Origin: Exiguobacterium sp. s193
GTDB taxonomy: Bacteria > Bacillota > Bacilli > Exiguobacteriales > Exiguobacteriaceae
DNA length: 64,000 bases
Assembly (NCBI RefSeq): GCF_018618755.1
Contig: NZ_JACSMR010000002.1
Coordinates: 124,001 to 188,000 of the forward strand
Direction: 5' to 3'
Positions 28,462-36,920 of this stretch are shown piece after piece. How positions within the stretch are numbered: the stretch's first letter is position 1; every line of letters starts with the position of its first letter. The position numbers and the translations under genes were made by a program. The notes under the pieces were generated by a model that searched no databases, was not told the DNA's origin, and saw only the letters and a program-made list of their open reading frames with translations.

Positions 28462-29754
28462 ATGAAACTTTGTACAATCGGACTTGGATATATTGGATTA
28501 CCTTCTTCTGCGATGTTCGCAGATCACGGCACAGAAGTAGTCGGTGTCGATATCGACCCACGAATCGTTGAGATGTTGAATGCAGGAGATATCCATATTG
28601 AAGAACCAGGTTTAGAAGATGTCATCAAACGAGTCGTCGCGAACGGTACATTCCGTGCGACATTGACACCGGAACAAGCTGATGTCTTTCTGGTTGCCGT
28701 TCCGACGCCGAACCTAAACGATACGTACAAATCATGTGACTTGAAATATGTCATTTCCGCAGTGCGCAATCTGCTGCCACATTTAGAAAAAGGAAACGTC
28801 GTCATCGTCGAATCAACAATCGCACCACGGACGATGGATGACCATGTTCGACCATTGATTGAAGAAGCGGGATTCAAAATTGGCGAAGACGTGTTCGTCG
28901 TCCATTGTCCGGAACGGGTATTACCGGGACAAATCCTTCATGAATTGATTCATAACAACCGGATTGTCGGTGGACTGACGGAAGCTTGCGCAGCGGCTGG
29001 GGCAGCTGTCTACCGGACATTCGTCCAAGGGGAAATCGTCCAAACGGATGCGAAGACGGCAGAGATGTCGAAATTGATGGAAAATACATTCCGTGATGTC
29101 AATATCGCACTTGCGAACGAATTAACTCAAGTCTGTCATAAGTTAGAAATCAACGTCCTTGATGTGATTGAGATGGCGAATATGCATCCACGTGTCAACC
29201 TACATCATCCAGGACCGGGTGTCGGAGGACATTGTCTTGCCGTCGACCCGTACTTCATCGTCGCAAAAGCTCCATCACTTGCACGAATCATCCATACGGC
29301 GCGTGATACGAATGTCAAAATGCCACGCTTTGTCGCAGAACAGGCAGCACGACTCGTTGGCTCACGTGTCCGGCCGAAAATTGCTGTCTTCGGTGTCACA
29401 TATAAAGGAAACGTTGATGATATGCGGGAAAGTCCGGCAGTTGAAGTCATCGAACAATTACTTGATCGTGGCCTTGATGTCGCAGTCTGTGATCCGCACG
29501 TCGAACGCTCGATTTCGTCACGCTTCACATTAGTCGACGAGATTGAAGCGATTCAAGGCGCTGACCTTGCCCTTGTCCTTGTCGATCACGATGAATTCAA
29601 GACATTTGATTCACGTCGACTGAACAACCAAATGCGCACACCGGTCTTATTCGATACAAAAGGCGTCGTCGGAGAACTTGAAGATATCATGGTCCTCAAC
29701 TTTGGTAATTTGCATACACATAGCACGATGAAGGTAGATGCTGAAGCGATATGA
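28462..29754 (+). CDS. wecC: UDP-N-acetyl-D-mannosamine dehydrogenase
   Basis: Oxidises UDP-ManNAc twice to UDP-ManNAcA. The 430-residue protein has the N-terminal Rossmann motif GLGYIGLPSSAMFA, the central dimer domain, catalytic Cys258 in VGGHCLAVDPYFI, and a C-terminal nucleotide domain (FGVTYKGNVDDMRESPA). The sequence HPRVNLHHPGPGVGGHC is characteristic of the WecC branch rather than UDP-glucose dehydrogenase. GGAGG lies upstream of ATG 28462. With the epimerase gene at 31408 it makes a complete UDP-GlcNAc to UDP-ManNAcA route. Confidence 0.93.
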   Translation: MKLCTIGLGYIGLPSSAMFADHGTEVVGVDIDPRIVEMLNAGDIHIEEPGLEDVIKRVVANGTFRATLTPEQADVFLVAVPTPNLNDTYKSCDLKYVISAVRNLLPHLEKGNVVIVESTIAPRTMDDHVRPLIEEAGFKIGEDVFVVHCPERVLPGQILHELIHNNRIVGGLTEACAAAGAAVYRTFVQGEIVQTDAKTAEMSKLMENTFRDVNIALANELTQVCHKLEINVLDVIEMANMHPRVNLHHPGPGVGGHCLAVDPYFIVAKAPSLARIIHTARDTNVKMPRFVAEQAARLVGSRVRPKIAVFGVTYKGNVDDMRESPAVEVIEQLLDRGLDVAVCDPHVERSISSRFTLVDEIEAIQGADLALVLVDHDEFKTFDSRRLNNQMRTPVLFDTKGVVGELEDIMVLNFGNLHTHSTMKVDAEAI

Positions 29755-30551
29755 AGAGCGTCCGTACCATCCTCCAGGAGTTGAAAGATCATCTTTACCT
29801 GATCGTACGCCTGTCACTCTATGAGACAAAAAGCCAATACAGCATGCAATACCTCGGCTGGTTTTGGGAAATCATGACACCCCTGCTGCAAATCGGCGTC
29901 TACTGGGTCGTCTTCGGTTTTGGGATTCGAGGTGGACACCCGGTTGACGGGATTCCGTTTGTCTTATGGTTAGTCAGTGGATTGATTGCCTGGTTCTTTA
30001 TCGGAAGTACGATTCCGAGTGGCTCCCGTTCCATCTATGGACGGGTCGCGCTCGTCTCGAAGATGCATTTCCCGTTGAGTACGATTCCGGCCTATGTCAT
30101 TTTGGCACAATTTTACCGGCACATTGCGATGGTCCTCCTGACGATTATTTTAGGAATGGCTTTCGGTTATTTTCCGGGATGGCATACGTTCGAACTGTTG
30201 TACATCATACCGGCAGGAATCATTTTCTTATATGCGGTCTCACTCCTGTTGTCGGCACTCGCGACGATGGTCCGGGATGTCCAAAACATGGTCACATCAG
30301 GCATGCGGATGCTGATGTATTTGACACCAATCATGTGGGTCCCACCCGATCATTCCATCTTTAAGACGTTGTTGATGATTAATCCACTCGTCTATTTAAT
30401 TGAAGGGTATCGTTCAGCCTTGATTGGAACGGGCTATTTGATGGATCATCTCTGGTACGGCTGTTATTTTTGGAGCATCACCGCAGTGATTTTAATGACA
30501 GGTGCAACCGTCCATATCCGATTCCGTCGTTATTTCATTGATTATGTGTAG
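29751..30551 (+). CDS. tagG: Polysaccharide/teichoic-acid ABC exporter permease
   Basis: A 266-residue ABC-2 permease with six membrane segments (begins MKSVRTILQELKDHLYLIVR; WFFIGSTIPSGSRSIYGRVALVSKMHFPLS is the conserved cytoplasmic region split by membrane spans). Closest to TagG/Wzm, which move lipid-linked polymers across the membrane. The start overlaps the wecC stop (ATGA) and the ATPase follows after 11 bp. Confidence 0.9.
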   Translation: MKSVRTILQELKDHLYLIVRLSLYETKSQYSMQYLGWFWEIMTPLLQIGVYWVVFGFGIRGGHPVDGIPFVLWLVSGLIAWFFIGSTIPSGSRSIYGRVALVSKMHFPLSTIPAYVILAQFYRHIAMVLLTIILGMAFGYFPGWHTFELLYIIPAGIIFLYAVSLLLSALATMVRDVQNMVTSGMRMLMYLTPIMWVPPDHSIFKTLLMINPLVYLIEGYRSALIGTGYLMDHLWYGCYFWSITAVILMTGATVHIRFRRYFIDYV

Positions 30552-30562
30552 GAGGAACGAAG

Positions 30563-31393
30563 ATGAGTCATGTCGTGTTTGAAAATGTCTCGAAGCGATA
30601 CGTCTTGTATTCGCGTCCGATTGATAAGTTAAAAGAAGTTTTATTCGGCAAGATGAGCGGAAAGCCGTTTTATGCCTTGAAAAATGTATCGTTTTCAGTC
30701 GAACAAGGTGAAATCGTTGGTGTCGTCGGCATTAACGGAAGTGGGAAATCGACGTTGTCGCATCTCCTTGCGAACGTCACTCCTCCGACGTATGGACAAG
30801 TGACGTTACGCGGTAAGTCAGCCTTAATCGCCATATCGAGCGGATTGAACAATCAGTTGACAGGACGTGACAATATCGAGCTCAAGGGTTTGATGATGGG
30901 ATTGAACAAAACACAAATCCGAATGATCACTCCAGACATTTTAGAGTTCGCCGACATCGGAGAATTCATCGACCAACCGGTCAAAACGTATTCGAGTGGG
31001 ATGCGAGCCCGCTTAGGGTTTGCGATTTCCATCAACATCAATCCAGATATTTTGATTATCGATGAAGCCTTATCGGTCGGCGATCAGACGTTTACGGAAA
31101 AATGTTTGGATAAGATGCGCGAATTTCGTGATCAAGGGAAGACGATTTTCTTTATCAGCCATTCGCTCAGTCAGGTCAAAAGTTTTTGTTCAAAAGTCTT
31201 ATGGCTCGAATACGGTGAAGTCCGGATGTTCGGACCAACTGCAGAGACGATGGCGGAGTATAACAAATATCTCTACTGGCACAAACAGTTATCGAAAAAG
31301 CAAGTTGCCCATTACGTGGCAAAAAAACGGACGGGACGAAGTGATGAAATCGAACGGTCCGTTCGTGGAGAAACGATTGAATTGTCGTCATGA
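30563..31393 (+). CDS. tagH: Polysaccharide/teichoic-acid ABC exporter ATPase
   Basis: A 276-residue ATPase of the TagH/Wzt type: Walker A GINGSGKST near residue 56, signature YSSGMRARL, Walker B ILIIDEALSVGD, switch His in FFISHS. After the ATPase domain only about 40 residues remain, ending basic (YVAKKRTGRS). It lacks the carbohydrate-binding domain of Wzt and the long extracytoplasmic tail of Bacillus TagH, so substrate recognition must rest with the permease or other partners. Confidence 0.92.
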   Translation: MSHVVFENVSKRYVLYSRPIDKLKEVLFGKMSGKPFYALKNVSFSVEQGEIVGVVGINGSGKSTLSHLLANVTPPTYGQVTLRGKSALIAISSGLNNQLTGRDNIELKGLMMGLNKTQIRMITPDILEFADIGEFIDQPVKTYSSGMRARLGFAISININPDILIIDEALSVGDQTFTEKCLDKMREFRDQGKTIFFISHSLSQVKSFCSKVLWLEYGEVRMFGPTAETMAEYNKYLYWHKQLSKKQVAHYVAKKRTGRSDEIERSVRGETIELSS

Positions 31394-31407
31394 ATAAGGA
31401 ATAGGGG

Positions 31408-32517
31408 ATGGAACGGATGAAAAAAGTCATGCTTGTATTTGGAACGAGACCGGAAGCGATTAAAATGGCGCCCGTCGTCAAAGCACTCGAGGCGCGCGAA
31501 GATGTCGAGCCGATCGTCGTCGTCACGGCGCAACATCGGGAGATGCTTGATCAAGTCTTGGAGTTGTTCCAGATTGTTCCCGATCACGATTTAGATTTGA
31601 TGCGTCCACGACAAACACTCGAAGAAATGACGGCACGGATTTTGAACGCGATGCGTCGTGTCCTCGAAAAAGAGCAACCCGATCTCGTGTTAGTCCATGG
31701 GGATACGACCACGACGTTCGCTGCTTCGCTCGCTGCGTTTTATCAACAAATTCCGGTCGGGCATGTCGAAGCGGGATTACGGACCTACCAAAAATATGCC
31801 CCATTCCCGGAAGAGATGAATCGTCAATTAACGGGAGTGCTGGCTGACTTTCATTTTGCACCAACCGAACAAGCAGCAGAAAATCTCCGGCGCGAGCATA
31901 AACAGACACCGATTATCGTGACGGGGAACACCGTCATCGACGCACTCAAGACAACCGTCTCGTCCGATTATACGCACCAAGTCTTAACGGACTTAGAGGC
32001 GAACGGACGCAAGTTAATTTTACTGACCGTCCACCGGCGCGAAAATCACCTCCAGCTGTCGCAAATCTTCGATGCCATCGAACGGTTGGCAGAGACGCAT
32101 GCGGATATTGAAATCGTCTATCCGGTCCATCCGAATCCAATCGTGCTCGAAGCGGCGGAACAATTGAAACACCATCCGCGGATTCACTTGATTGATCCGC
32201 TCGATGTGTTTGATTTTCATAACTTAGCGGCCCGGGCGACGTTTATTTTGACAGACTCCGGCGGCATCCAAGAAGAAGCGCCATCACTCGGTGTACCGGT
32301 ACTTGTCTTACGCGAGACGACAGAACGGCCGGAAGGTGTTGCAGCCGGGACATTAAAACTTGTCGGGACGAACACGGAACGTATTTTTGAAATGAGTCAC
32401 CGTTTGTTGACGGAGGAAGAGACGTACCGTCAGATGGCGCAGGCTGCAAATCCTTACGGCGACGGTCATGCGGCTGAACGTATCGTTGACGCGATCATGA
32501 GCGAGGTTCCGGTATGA
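31408..32517 (+). CDS. mnaA: UDP-N-acetylglucosamine 2-epimerase (non-hydrolysing)
   Basis: Interconverts UDP-GlcNAc and UDP-ManNAc. The 369-residue protein shows VFGTRPEAIKMAPVV, VHGDTTTTFAASLAAFY, GHVEAGLRT, the late LTDSGGIQEEAP and LVLRETTERPEG, all family hallmarks. ATG 31408 follows AAGGA at 7 nt; ATG 31417 (MKKVMLVFG) with GGGG upstream is nearly as good. Supplies the wecC product's substrate. Its stop overlaps the next gene by four bases. Confidence 0.94.
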   Translation: MERMKKVMLVFGTRPEAIKMAPVVKALEAREDVEPIVVVTAQHREMLDQVLELFQIVPDHDLDLMRPRQTLEEMTARILNAMRRVLEKEQPDLVLVHGDTTTTFAASLAAFYQQIPVGHVEAGLRTYQKYAPFPEEMNRQLTGVLADFHFAPTEQAAENLRREHKQTPIIVTGNTVIDALKTTVSSDYTHQVLTDLEANGRKLILLTVHRRENHLQLSQIFDAIERLAETHADIEIVYPVHPNPIVLEAAEQLKHHPRIHLIDPLDVFDFHNLAARATFILTDSGGIQEEAPSLGVPVLVLRETTERPEGVAAGTLKLVGTNTERIFEMSHRLLTEEETYRQMAQAANPYGDGHAAERIVDAIMSEVPV

Positions 32518-33011
32518 GAACAGCCCGTAAGTTTCATTTGGCAAGTTATCATTTTTTTCCGCAGGGAAGTCAAGAAAAGATTCTGTTAGAAGACGAAGCG
32601 GTTGGTGTGTTGTTCGATTTCCAAGCGGCGACGGATGCGGATAAATTGTATATCCAATTGTTTGATCAAGGCTTTCAGTATCCGCCGTCAAAACTCTATC
32701 GCCAAGATGCCGCTTTCGGACAGGCGGACGTCATCCATGTGACGTGTCGTTTTGAAACCGATGTCCCCTGTCAAATTCAACTCTTTAAGATGCAATACGG
32801 AAATAAAAAACGCATGGGGTCGGAGTCGGAGTTCGTCATGCTCGACGGAACAACTGATCTTCAGATTCAACTGGAGCGGATCAAAGGGGCACAGTATTTT
32901 AAAATTGCCTTTAAATTTCTTGTTGCAGGTGACGTCCGGGTCCAACTGACCGAGTTGAAGATCGCTGAACGTATTCAACTGAAACAGGAGGATCCTCACT
33001 ATGCTGTTTAG
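32514..33011 (+). CDS. Unknown 165-residue protein of the glycan locus
   Basis: No family recognised. It is tightly coupled: ATGA overlap with mnaA and an 11-bp overlap with the MBOAT gene. No signal peptide or membrane segment. Alternating hydrophobic stretches (KLYIQLFDQGF, VIHVTCRFET, QYFKIAFKFLVAG, VRVQLTELKI) suggest an all-beta, possibly carbohydrate-binding, sandwich in the cytoplasm (inference). Base and codon use match its neighbours. The position argues for a role with the O-acetylation or export machinery. Confidence 0.8.
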   Translation: MRTARKFHLASYHFFPQGSQEKILLEDEAVGVLFDFQAATDADKLYIQLFDQGFQYPPSKLYRQDAAFGQADVIHVTCRFETDVPCQIQLFKMQYGNKKRMGSESEFVMLDGTTDLQIQLERIKGAQYFKIAFKFLVAGDVRVQLTELKIAERIQLKQEDPHYAV

Positions 33012-34389
33012 TTCGACGATTTTCTTATTTGTCTTCTTACCGGTTGTCCTGCTTGTCTATCATGTAATGCCACGATTTTTTCGTAACGGCTGGCTCCTTG
33101 TAGCGAGCCTTTTCTTTTATGCTTGGGGAGAACCGAAGTTCGTTTTACTGATGCTTGCGAGTATCTTGATCAACTACTTGTTTGCCCTGATGGTCGACAC
33201 GTACCGGCACCGTGTCGGCATCAAACCCGTCATGGCGAGCATGGTCATCACGAACCTCGCCTTACTCGGGTGGTTCAAGTACAGTGGCTTCTTCATAGCG
33301 TCGTTGAATCAAACGTTTCAGGTGGAACTATTTGTTCCGGAAGTCGTGTTACCAATTGGGATTTCCTTCTTTACGTTTCAGGCGATGAGTTACGTCATCG
33401 ATGTCTACCGGGAAGCGGGGAAAGTCCAGAAAAACCCGCTTGATTTAGCTTTATACATCGCGTTATTTCCACAATTGATTGCCGGACCGATCGTCCGCTA
33501 CGAGACGGTCGCGAATGAAATCAACGATCGGCAAGAAACATTACCTGATTTCGCACTTGGTGTCCGCCGCTTTATTATCGGGTTGTCGAAAAAATTGATT
33601 TTAGCGAATGGCTGCGGGCAAGTGGCAGATGCCGTCTTCAAGATGAATGATTTGTCGATGGGGCTGGCATGGATTGGCATCATCGCTTATGCGCTACAAA
33701 TTTACTTCGATTTTTCAGGATATAGCGACATGGCGATTGGACTCGGACTGATGTTCGGATTTCATTTTTTGGAAAACTTCAACTACCCGTACATCGCGAA
33801 GTCAGTCTCAGAGTTTTGGCGACGTTGGCATATCTCACTCGGCTCATGGTTCCGTGACTATGTCTATATCCCGCTTGGCGGCAATCGTGTCTCACCGCTC
33901 AAACAGTATCGAAATCTCGCCGTCGTCTGGATGTTGACGGGCCTTTGGCATGGTGCAAGCTGGACGTTCGTCGCCTGGGGGGCGTACTACGGGATATGGA
34001 TTATGCTTGAAAAGGCATTTCTCGGGAAATTATTACGCCGTGTCCCCGTCATTTCGACGATTTGGACACTCATTCTTGTGTTAGTCGGCTGGGTCTTTTT
34101 CCGGGCAACGACATTTCCGGACGCACTCGAGTACTTGCGTGCGATGTTTATGCCGACAGCACTATGGGATGAACGGGCCAGTTACCAGCTCGTCCAAAAT
34201 GGCGTCATCTTACTGCTTGCAGGATTCGCTGCGACACCGTTACCAAAAATGCTTGGCCAGTGGGTCGTCGAACGGTTCGGGAAAGTCGGACAGACGATTC
34301 AGTATGGTTATGCGATGGCGTTACTGTTTCTTGCGACATCGGCCCTCGTCGCGAGCACGTTCAATCCGTTCATTTATTTCCGTTTTTAA
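33001..34389 (+). CDS. MBOAT-family O-acyltransferase (AlgI/DltB-like)
   Basis: A 462-residue membrane protein with about ten helices. Shows FFTFQAMSYVIDVYRE, the cytoplasmic WRRWHISLGSWFRDYVYIPLGG (H277) and the catalytic-type histidine in GLWHGAS (H317). MBOAT proteins of this branch pass acetyl groups across the membrane for polysaccharide O-acetylation. The neighbouring extracytoplasmic DHHW protein is the expected partner transferase. GGAGG lies upstream of ATG 33001. Not DltB: no dlt genes nearby. Confidence 0.92.
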   Translation: MLFSSTIFLFVFLPVVLLVYHVMPRFFRNGWLLVASLFFYAWGEPKFVLLMLASILINYLFALMVDTYRHRVGIKPVMASMVITNLALLGWFKYSGFFIASLNQTFQVELFVPEVVLPIGISFFTFQAMSYVIDVYREAGKVQKNPLDLALYIALFPQLIAGPIVRYETVANEINDRQETLPDFALGVRRFIIGLSKKLILANGCGQVADAVFKMNDLSMGLAWIGIIAYALQIYFDFSGYSDMAIGLGLMFGFHFLENFNYPYIAKSVSEFWRRWHISLGSWFRDYVYIPLGGNRVSPLKQYRNLAVVWMLTGLWHGASWTFVAWGAYYGIWIMLEKAFLGKLLRRVPVISTIWTLILVLVGWVFFRATTFPDALEYLRAMFMPTALWDERASYQLVQNGVILLLAGFAATPLPKMLGQWVVERFGKVGQTIQYGYAMALLFLATSALVASTFNPFIYFRF

Positions 34390-34406
34390 ATTAAGGAGGA
34401 GCTTGT

Positions 34407-35594
34407 ATGGCACACGCGCCACTTAGACCAGACAAGGAGCAGCGGCCACGAAAGAAGCGGTCGTTCGAACGACTGATGATGTGGGTGACAGCAGTCAGTT
34501 TTATGGTCGTCCTGACGTTGGTTGGTCTTGGAACGGTTTTGAAACAGGACCGTGTCATGTCACAACTTGAAAATCGTTCGCTTGCAAAATTGACGACACC
34601 AACGACAGCGACAGTCGTCAATGGGACATACATGGGAGAACTTGAAAAATATTTTACTGATCAATTGTTGCTTCGGGGAACGCTTGTCGAAACACAAGCC
34701 CGCTTGTCGAAAAATGTCTTCCGTCAACCGTTTCGAAATGGCATTTATACGGCTCCGAACGGTTATATGATCGAGTCGAGCCAGGCACAGGTGACACCGA
34801 TTCCGGACGGCTTTAAGAAATTTGTCAAAGCAGTCGATCGACCTGTCTACATGGCACTCGCTCCGTCAAAAACGGTCGTCGCTGAACAGAACGGGATTTT
34901 ACCAGCTTACGTCGCGTCGAACACAACGGTCCGCTACAAAAAGATGATAGAAGGGTTTGACCAGGCAGGGATGACGAACATTTCGCTCGACCAGTTGAAG
35001 TTGTCCGATTATTTTAAAACGGATCATCACTGGAACGTTGACGGGGCGTATTATGCTTATCAGCAAATTGTTCGGCAGTTGCAAGCGGACAAGGTATCGA
35101 TTAAGGAAGTACCGGTCGCGTCAAGCGCCCGGAAAGTATCCGAGCACGAATATTATGGGTCACTTGCCCGGAAAACGACACTCGCTTATGCGACGGCTGG
35201 CGATACACTTGCCTATTACGGTGCGAGCCAGTTCGACGGGATTGATGTGTGCTACGACAACACGTGCCGGCAACCAATCATTGATGAAAGCTATATCAAG
35301 GAAGCAGGCGATTATGCCGACCGGTATGAAGTCTTTTTACGCGGCAACCATGGCATCATGTCGATGCATTCAGACGTCAAGGGGCCAAAACTGCTTGTCC
35401 TGAAGGATTCCTTTGCGAATCCAGTCCTGCCGTTTCTCGCCCGTAGCGCAAATCTCGAAGTCGTTGATATCCGGTATGTCAATGCAACATTTGATGTGTC
35501 TGCATTCGCAAAACAACAACAAGTCGACGGTGTACTCTTTTTGCATAACTCGAATATCACCGGCCTGATGAAGACGTATCAGCAGAAACTGTGA
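34407..35594 (+). CDS. DHHW/AlgJ-AlgX-like extracytoplasmic acetyltransferase
   Basis: A 395-residue protein with a basic cytoplasmic N-terminus, one membrane anchor (about residues 25-47) and an extracellular SGNH-like domain of the DHHW family, named for the motif present here at 206-209 (TDHHWN). The nucleophile Ser is probably that of LKDSFANPVLP. Such proteins accept acetyl groups from an MBOAT partner and put them on the glycan; the MBOAT gene lies 17 bp upstream. AAGGAGGAG precedes ATG 34407. ATG/GTG overlap couples it to the next gene. Confidence 0.88.
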   Translation: MAHAPLRPDKEQRPRKKRSFERLMMWVTAVSFMVVLTLVGLGTVLKQDRVMSQLENRSLAKLTTPTTATVVNGTYMGELEKYFTDQLLLRGTLVETQARLSKNVFRQPFRNGIYTAPNGYMIESSQAQVTPIPDGFKKFVKAVDRPVYMALAPSKTVVAEQNGILPAYVASNTTVRYKKMIEGFDQAGMTNISLDQLKLSDYFKTDHHWNVDGAYYAYQQIVRQLQADKVSIKEVPVASSARKVSEHEYYGSLARKTTLAYATAGDTLAYYGASQFDGIDVCYDNTCRQPIIDESYIKEAGDYADRYEVFLRGNHGIMSMHSDVKGPKLLVLKDSFANPVLPFLARSANLEVVDIRYVNATFDVSAFAKQQQVDGVLFLHNSNITGLMKTYQQKL

Positions 35595-35605
35595 GGGGGT
35601 TGATG

Positions 35606-36529
35606 ATGGAATCACGGATGAAGAAAAAGCGACCGAATCTGTTTTTACGATTCGCGAGTGCAATCATGTTACTAGTTGTCTTGGTGGCAAGTGCAACGAC
35701 CGGATACGCATTTTTGAAGCTCCAACGAACAGCGGATGCATTGATTACTCCGCTGAAAGGCGAACAAAAATTACCACTTGAGGCCATGCAACCTGTCCAT
35801 GTGTTATTGATTGGGGTCGATGAACGGAAAAATGATCCGGGGCGGGCCGATGCAATCATGTTGTTGTCGTTTAACCCGAAAACGAAACAAGCGAGTTCGC
35901 TCTCGATTCCGCGCGATATGCAAGTCACGTTAGCAGACGGACAGACGACAAAAATCAATCATACGTATGCCTATGGTGGGGTCGAAGAAACGCTTCAGAC
36001 AGTCGAAAAAACGTTTGACGTCGCGATTCCGTATTACGCTAAAATCAACATGGATGGACTGATTGAACTCGTTGACGCCGTTGGTGGTGTGACGGTTGAT
36101 AATCCGTCAGCCTTTAGTTGGAACGACCGTCGGCTTCAAAAAGAGTATAAAAAAGGACGGATTGAACTGGACGGTCTTGAAGCGAGCGGTTACGCCCGGA
36201 TGCGCAAGCAGGATCCGCTCGGGGATATGGGACGGCAAATCCGGCAACGGCAAGTTCTTGAATCCGTCGGGACGAAACTCGCAGGTCCGAACATTTTAAC
36301 AAAGCTCGAACAACTCAGTCAGGTCTTACAAGATAATTTCAGTACGAACATTACGTTTTCTGAAGCGACCCAACTGGCACAAGAGAATCAAACCGGTTTC
36401 GAACACTTACAATCCTTGAAGATTGACGGCGAAGGGTATATCGCAAGTGACGGCATTTGGTATTTCTTCGCTTCGGAGGCATCGATGCGGGAAACGAAAC
36501 AAGCACTCGAGGCATTGATGAAGGGATAA
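35606..36529 (+). CDS. LytR-CpsA-Psr (LCP) family glycopolymer ligase
   Basis: LCP enzymes move teichoic acids or capsules from undecaprenyl-phosphate to peptidoglycan on the outer face. The 307-residue protein has one N-terminal membrane anchor (about 14-36) and the LCP domain with VLLIGVDER, ADAIMLLSF, SIPRDMQV, INHTYAYGG, DAVGGVTV and the late ARMRKQDPLGDMGRQIRQ, which includes the Arg residues that bind the lipid phosphate. Last gene of the locus, so its job here is probably attachment of the locus's own polymer. I prefer ATG 35606, 6 nt after GAGGGGG; 35591 and 35603 are alternatives. Confidence 0.93.
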   Translation: MESRMKKKRPNLFLRFASAIMLLVVLVASATTGYAFLKLQRTADALITPLKGEQKLPLEAMQPVHVLLIGVDERKNDPGRADAIMLLSFNPKTKQASSLSIPRDMQVTLADGQTTKINHTYAYGGVEETLQTVEKTFDVAIPYYAKINMDGLIELVDAVGGVTVDNPSAFSWNDRRLQKEYKKGRIELDGLEASGYARMRKQDPLGDMGRQIRQRQVLESVGTKLAGPNILTKLEQLSQVLQDNFSTNITFSEATQLAQENQTGFEHLQSLKIDGEGYIASDGIWYFFASEASMRETKQALEALMKG

Positions 36530-36570
36530 AGAGTGACACAGACTGTAGTGTTTTCGTTTTCTTCATTTGT

Positions 36571-36770
36571 AGACAAAGTGGTTAGAAATAAAAGCGTCTT
36601 CCGTCTTGAATCGCTTCCAAAGCGAAAAGCAACTTTCCGCGACTCTGTAGCGAAGCGAAGCGGCGCGTAAGGTTGCCGCTTTGAAGACGAGTCGAGACAG
36701 CGAAGTGCGACAGAACATCCTACCCATGCAGGATTTTTAAGTTTCGTAAGCATTTGGTCGATATAGGATT
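36571..36770 (+). repeat. Dispersed intergenic repeat, copy D
   Basis: Begins GTAGACAAAGTG, identical to one end of copy B, continues with AAAAGCGTCTT as in copies A and B, and ends TTTCGTAAGCATTTGGTCGAT, a decayed form of the other shared end. The middle (CTTGAATCGCTT, TTGCCGCTTTGAAGACGAG, GAGACAGCGAAG) matches copy C instead. It fills the space between the LCP gene and its terminator. Confidence 0.65.
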
Positions 36771-36776
36771 GATTTT

Positions 36777-36804
36777 GGACTGACTTATGAGTCAGCCCTT
36801 TTTT
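36777..36804 (+). terminator. Terminator of the glycan locus
   Basis: A short stem CTGACT/AGTCAG with loop TATG, extended by GG/CC across a mismatch, then six T residues. It lies beyond repeat copy D, 250 bp after the LCP stop. Confidence 0.75.
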
Positions 36805-36831
36805 CGTTCTGGTCCGAAAGTCTTATTTTCT

Positions 36832-36899
36832 TTAGTTAACTAAAATATACTTTGACAGTATGGGAATTCGTGTGGAAAATGGAAATGAAAACGATTACA
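36832..36899 (+). promoter_or_regulatory. Pullulanase promoter with palindrome and perfect cre site
   Basis: TTGACA (36852-36857) and GAAAAT (36875-36880), 17 bp apart, form a SigA promoter. A perfect 12-bp palindrome TTAGTTAACTAA (36832-36843), MarR-operator-like, lies just upstream. TGAAAACGATTACA (36886-36899) matches the CcpA cre consensus at every defined position and covers the transcription start, the classic place for catabolite repression. Confidence 0.75.
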
Positions 36900-36920
36900 T
36901 ACATTCAAGGAGGATGGAAC

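Noticed and set aside
36852-36920. N-terminal extension of the pullulanase
   Set aside because: Overlaps the promoter and cre site; the signal peptide begins at ATG 36921 behind AAGGAGG.
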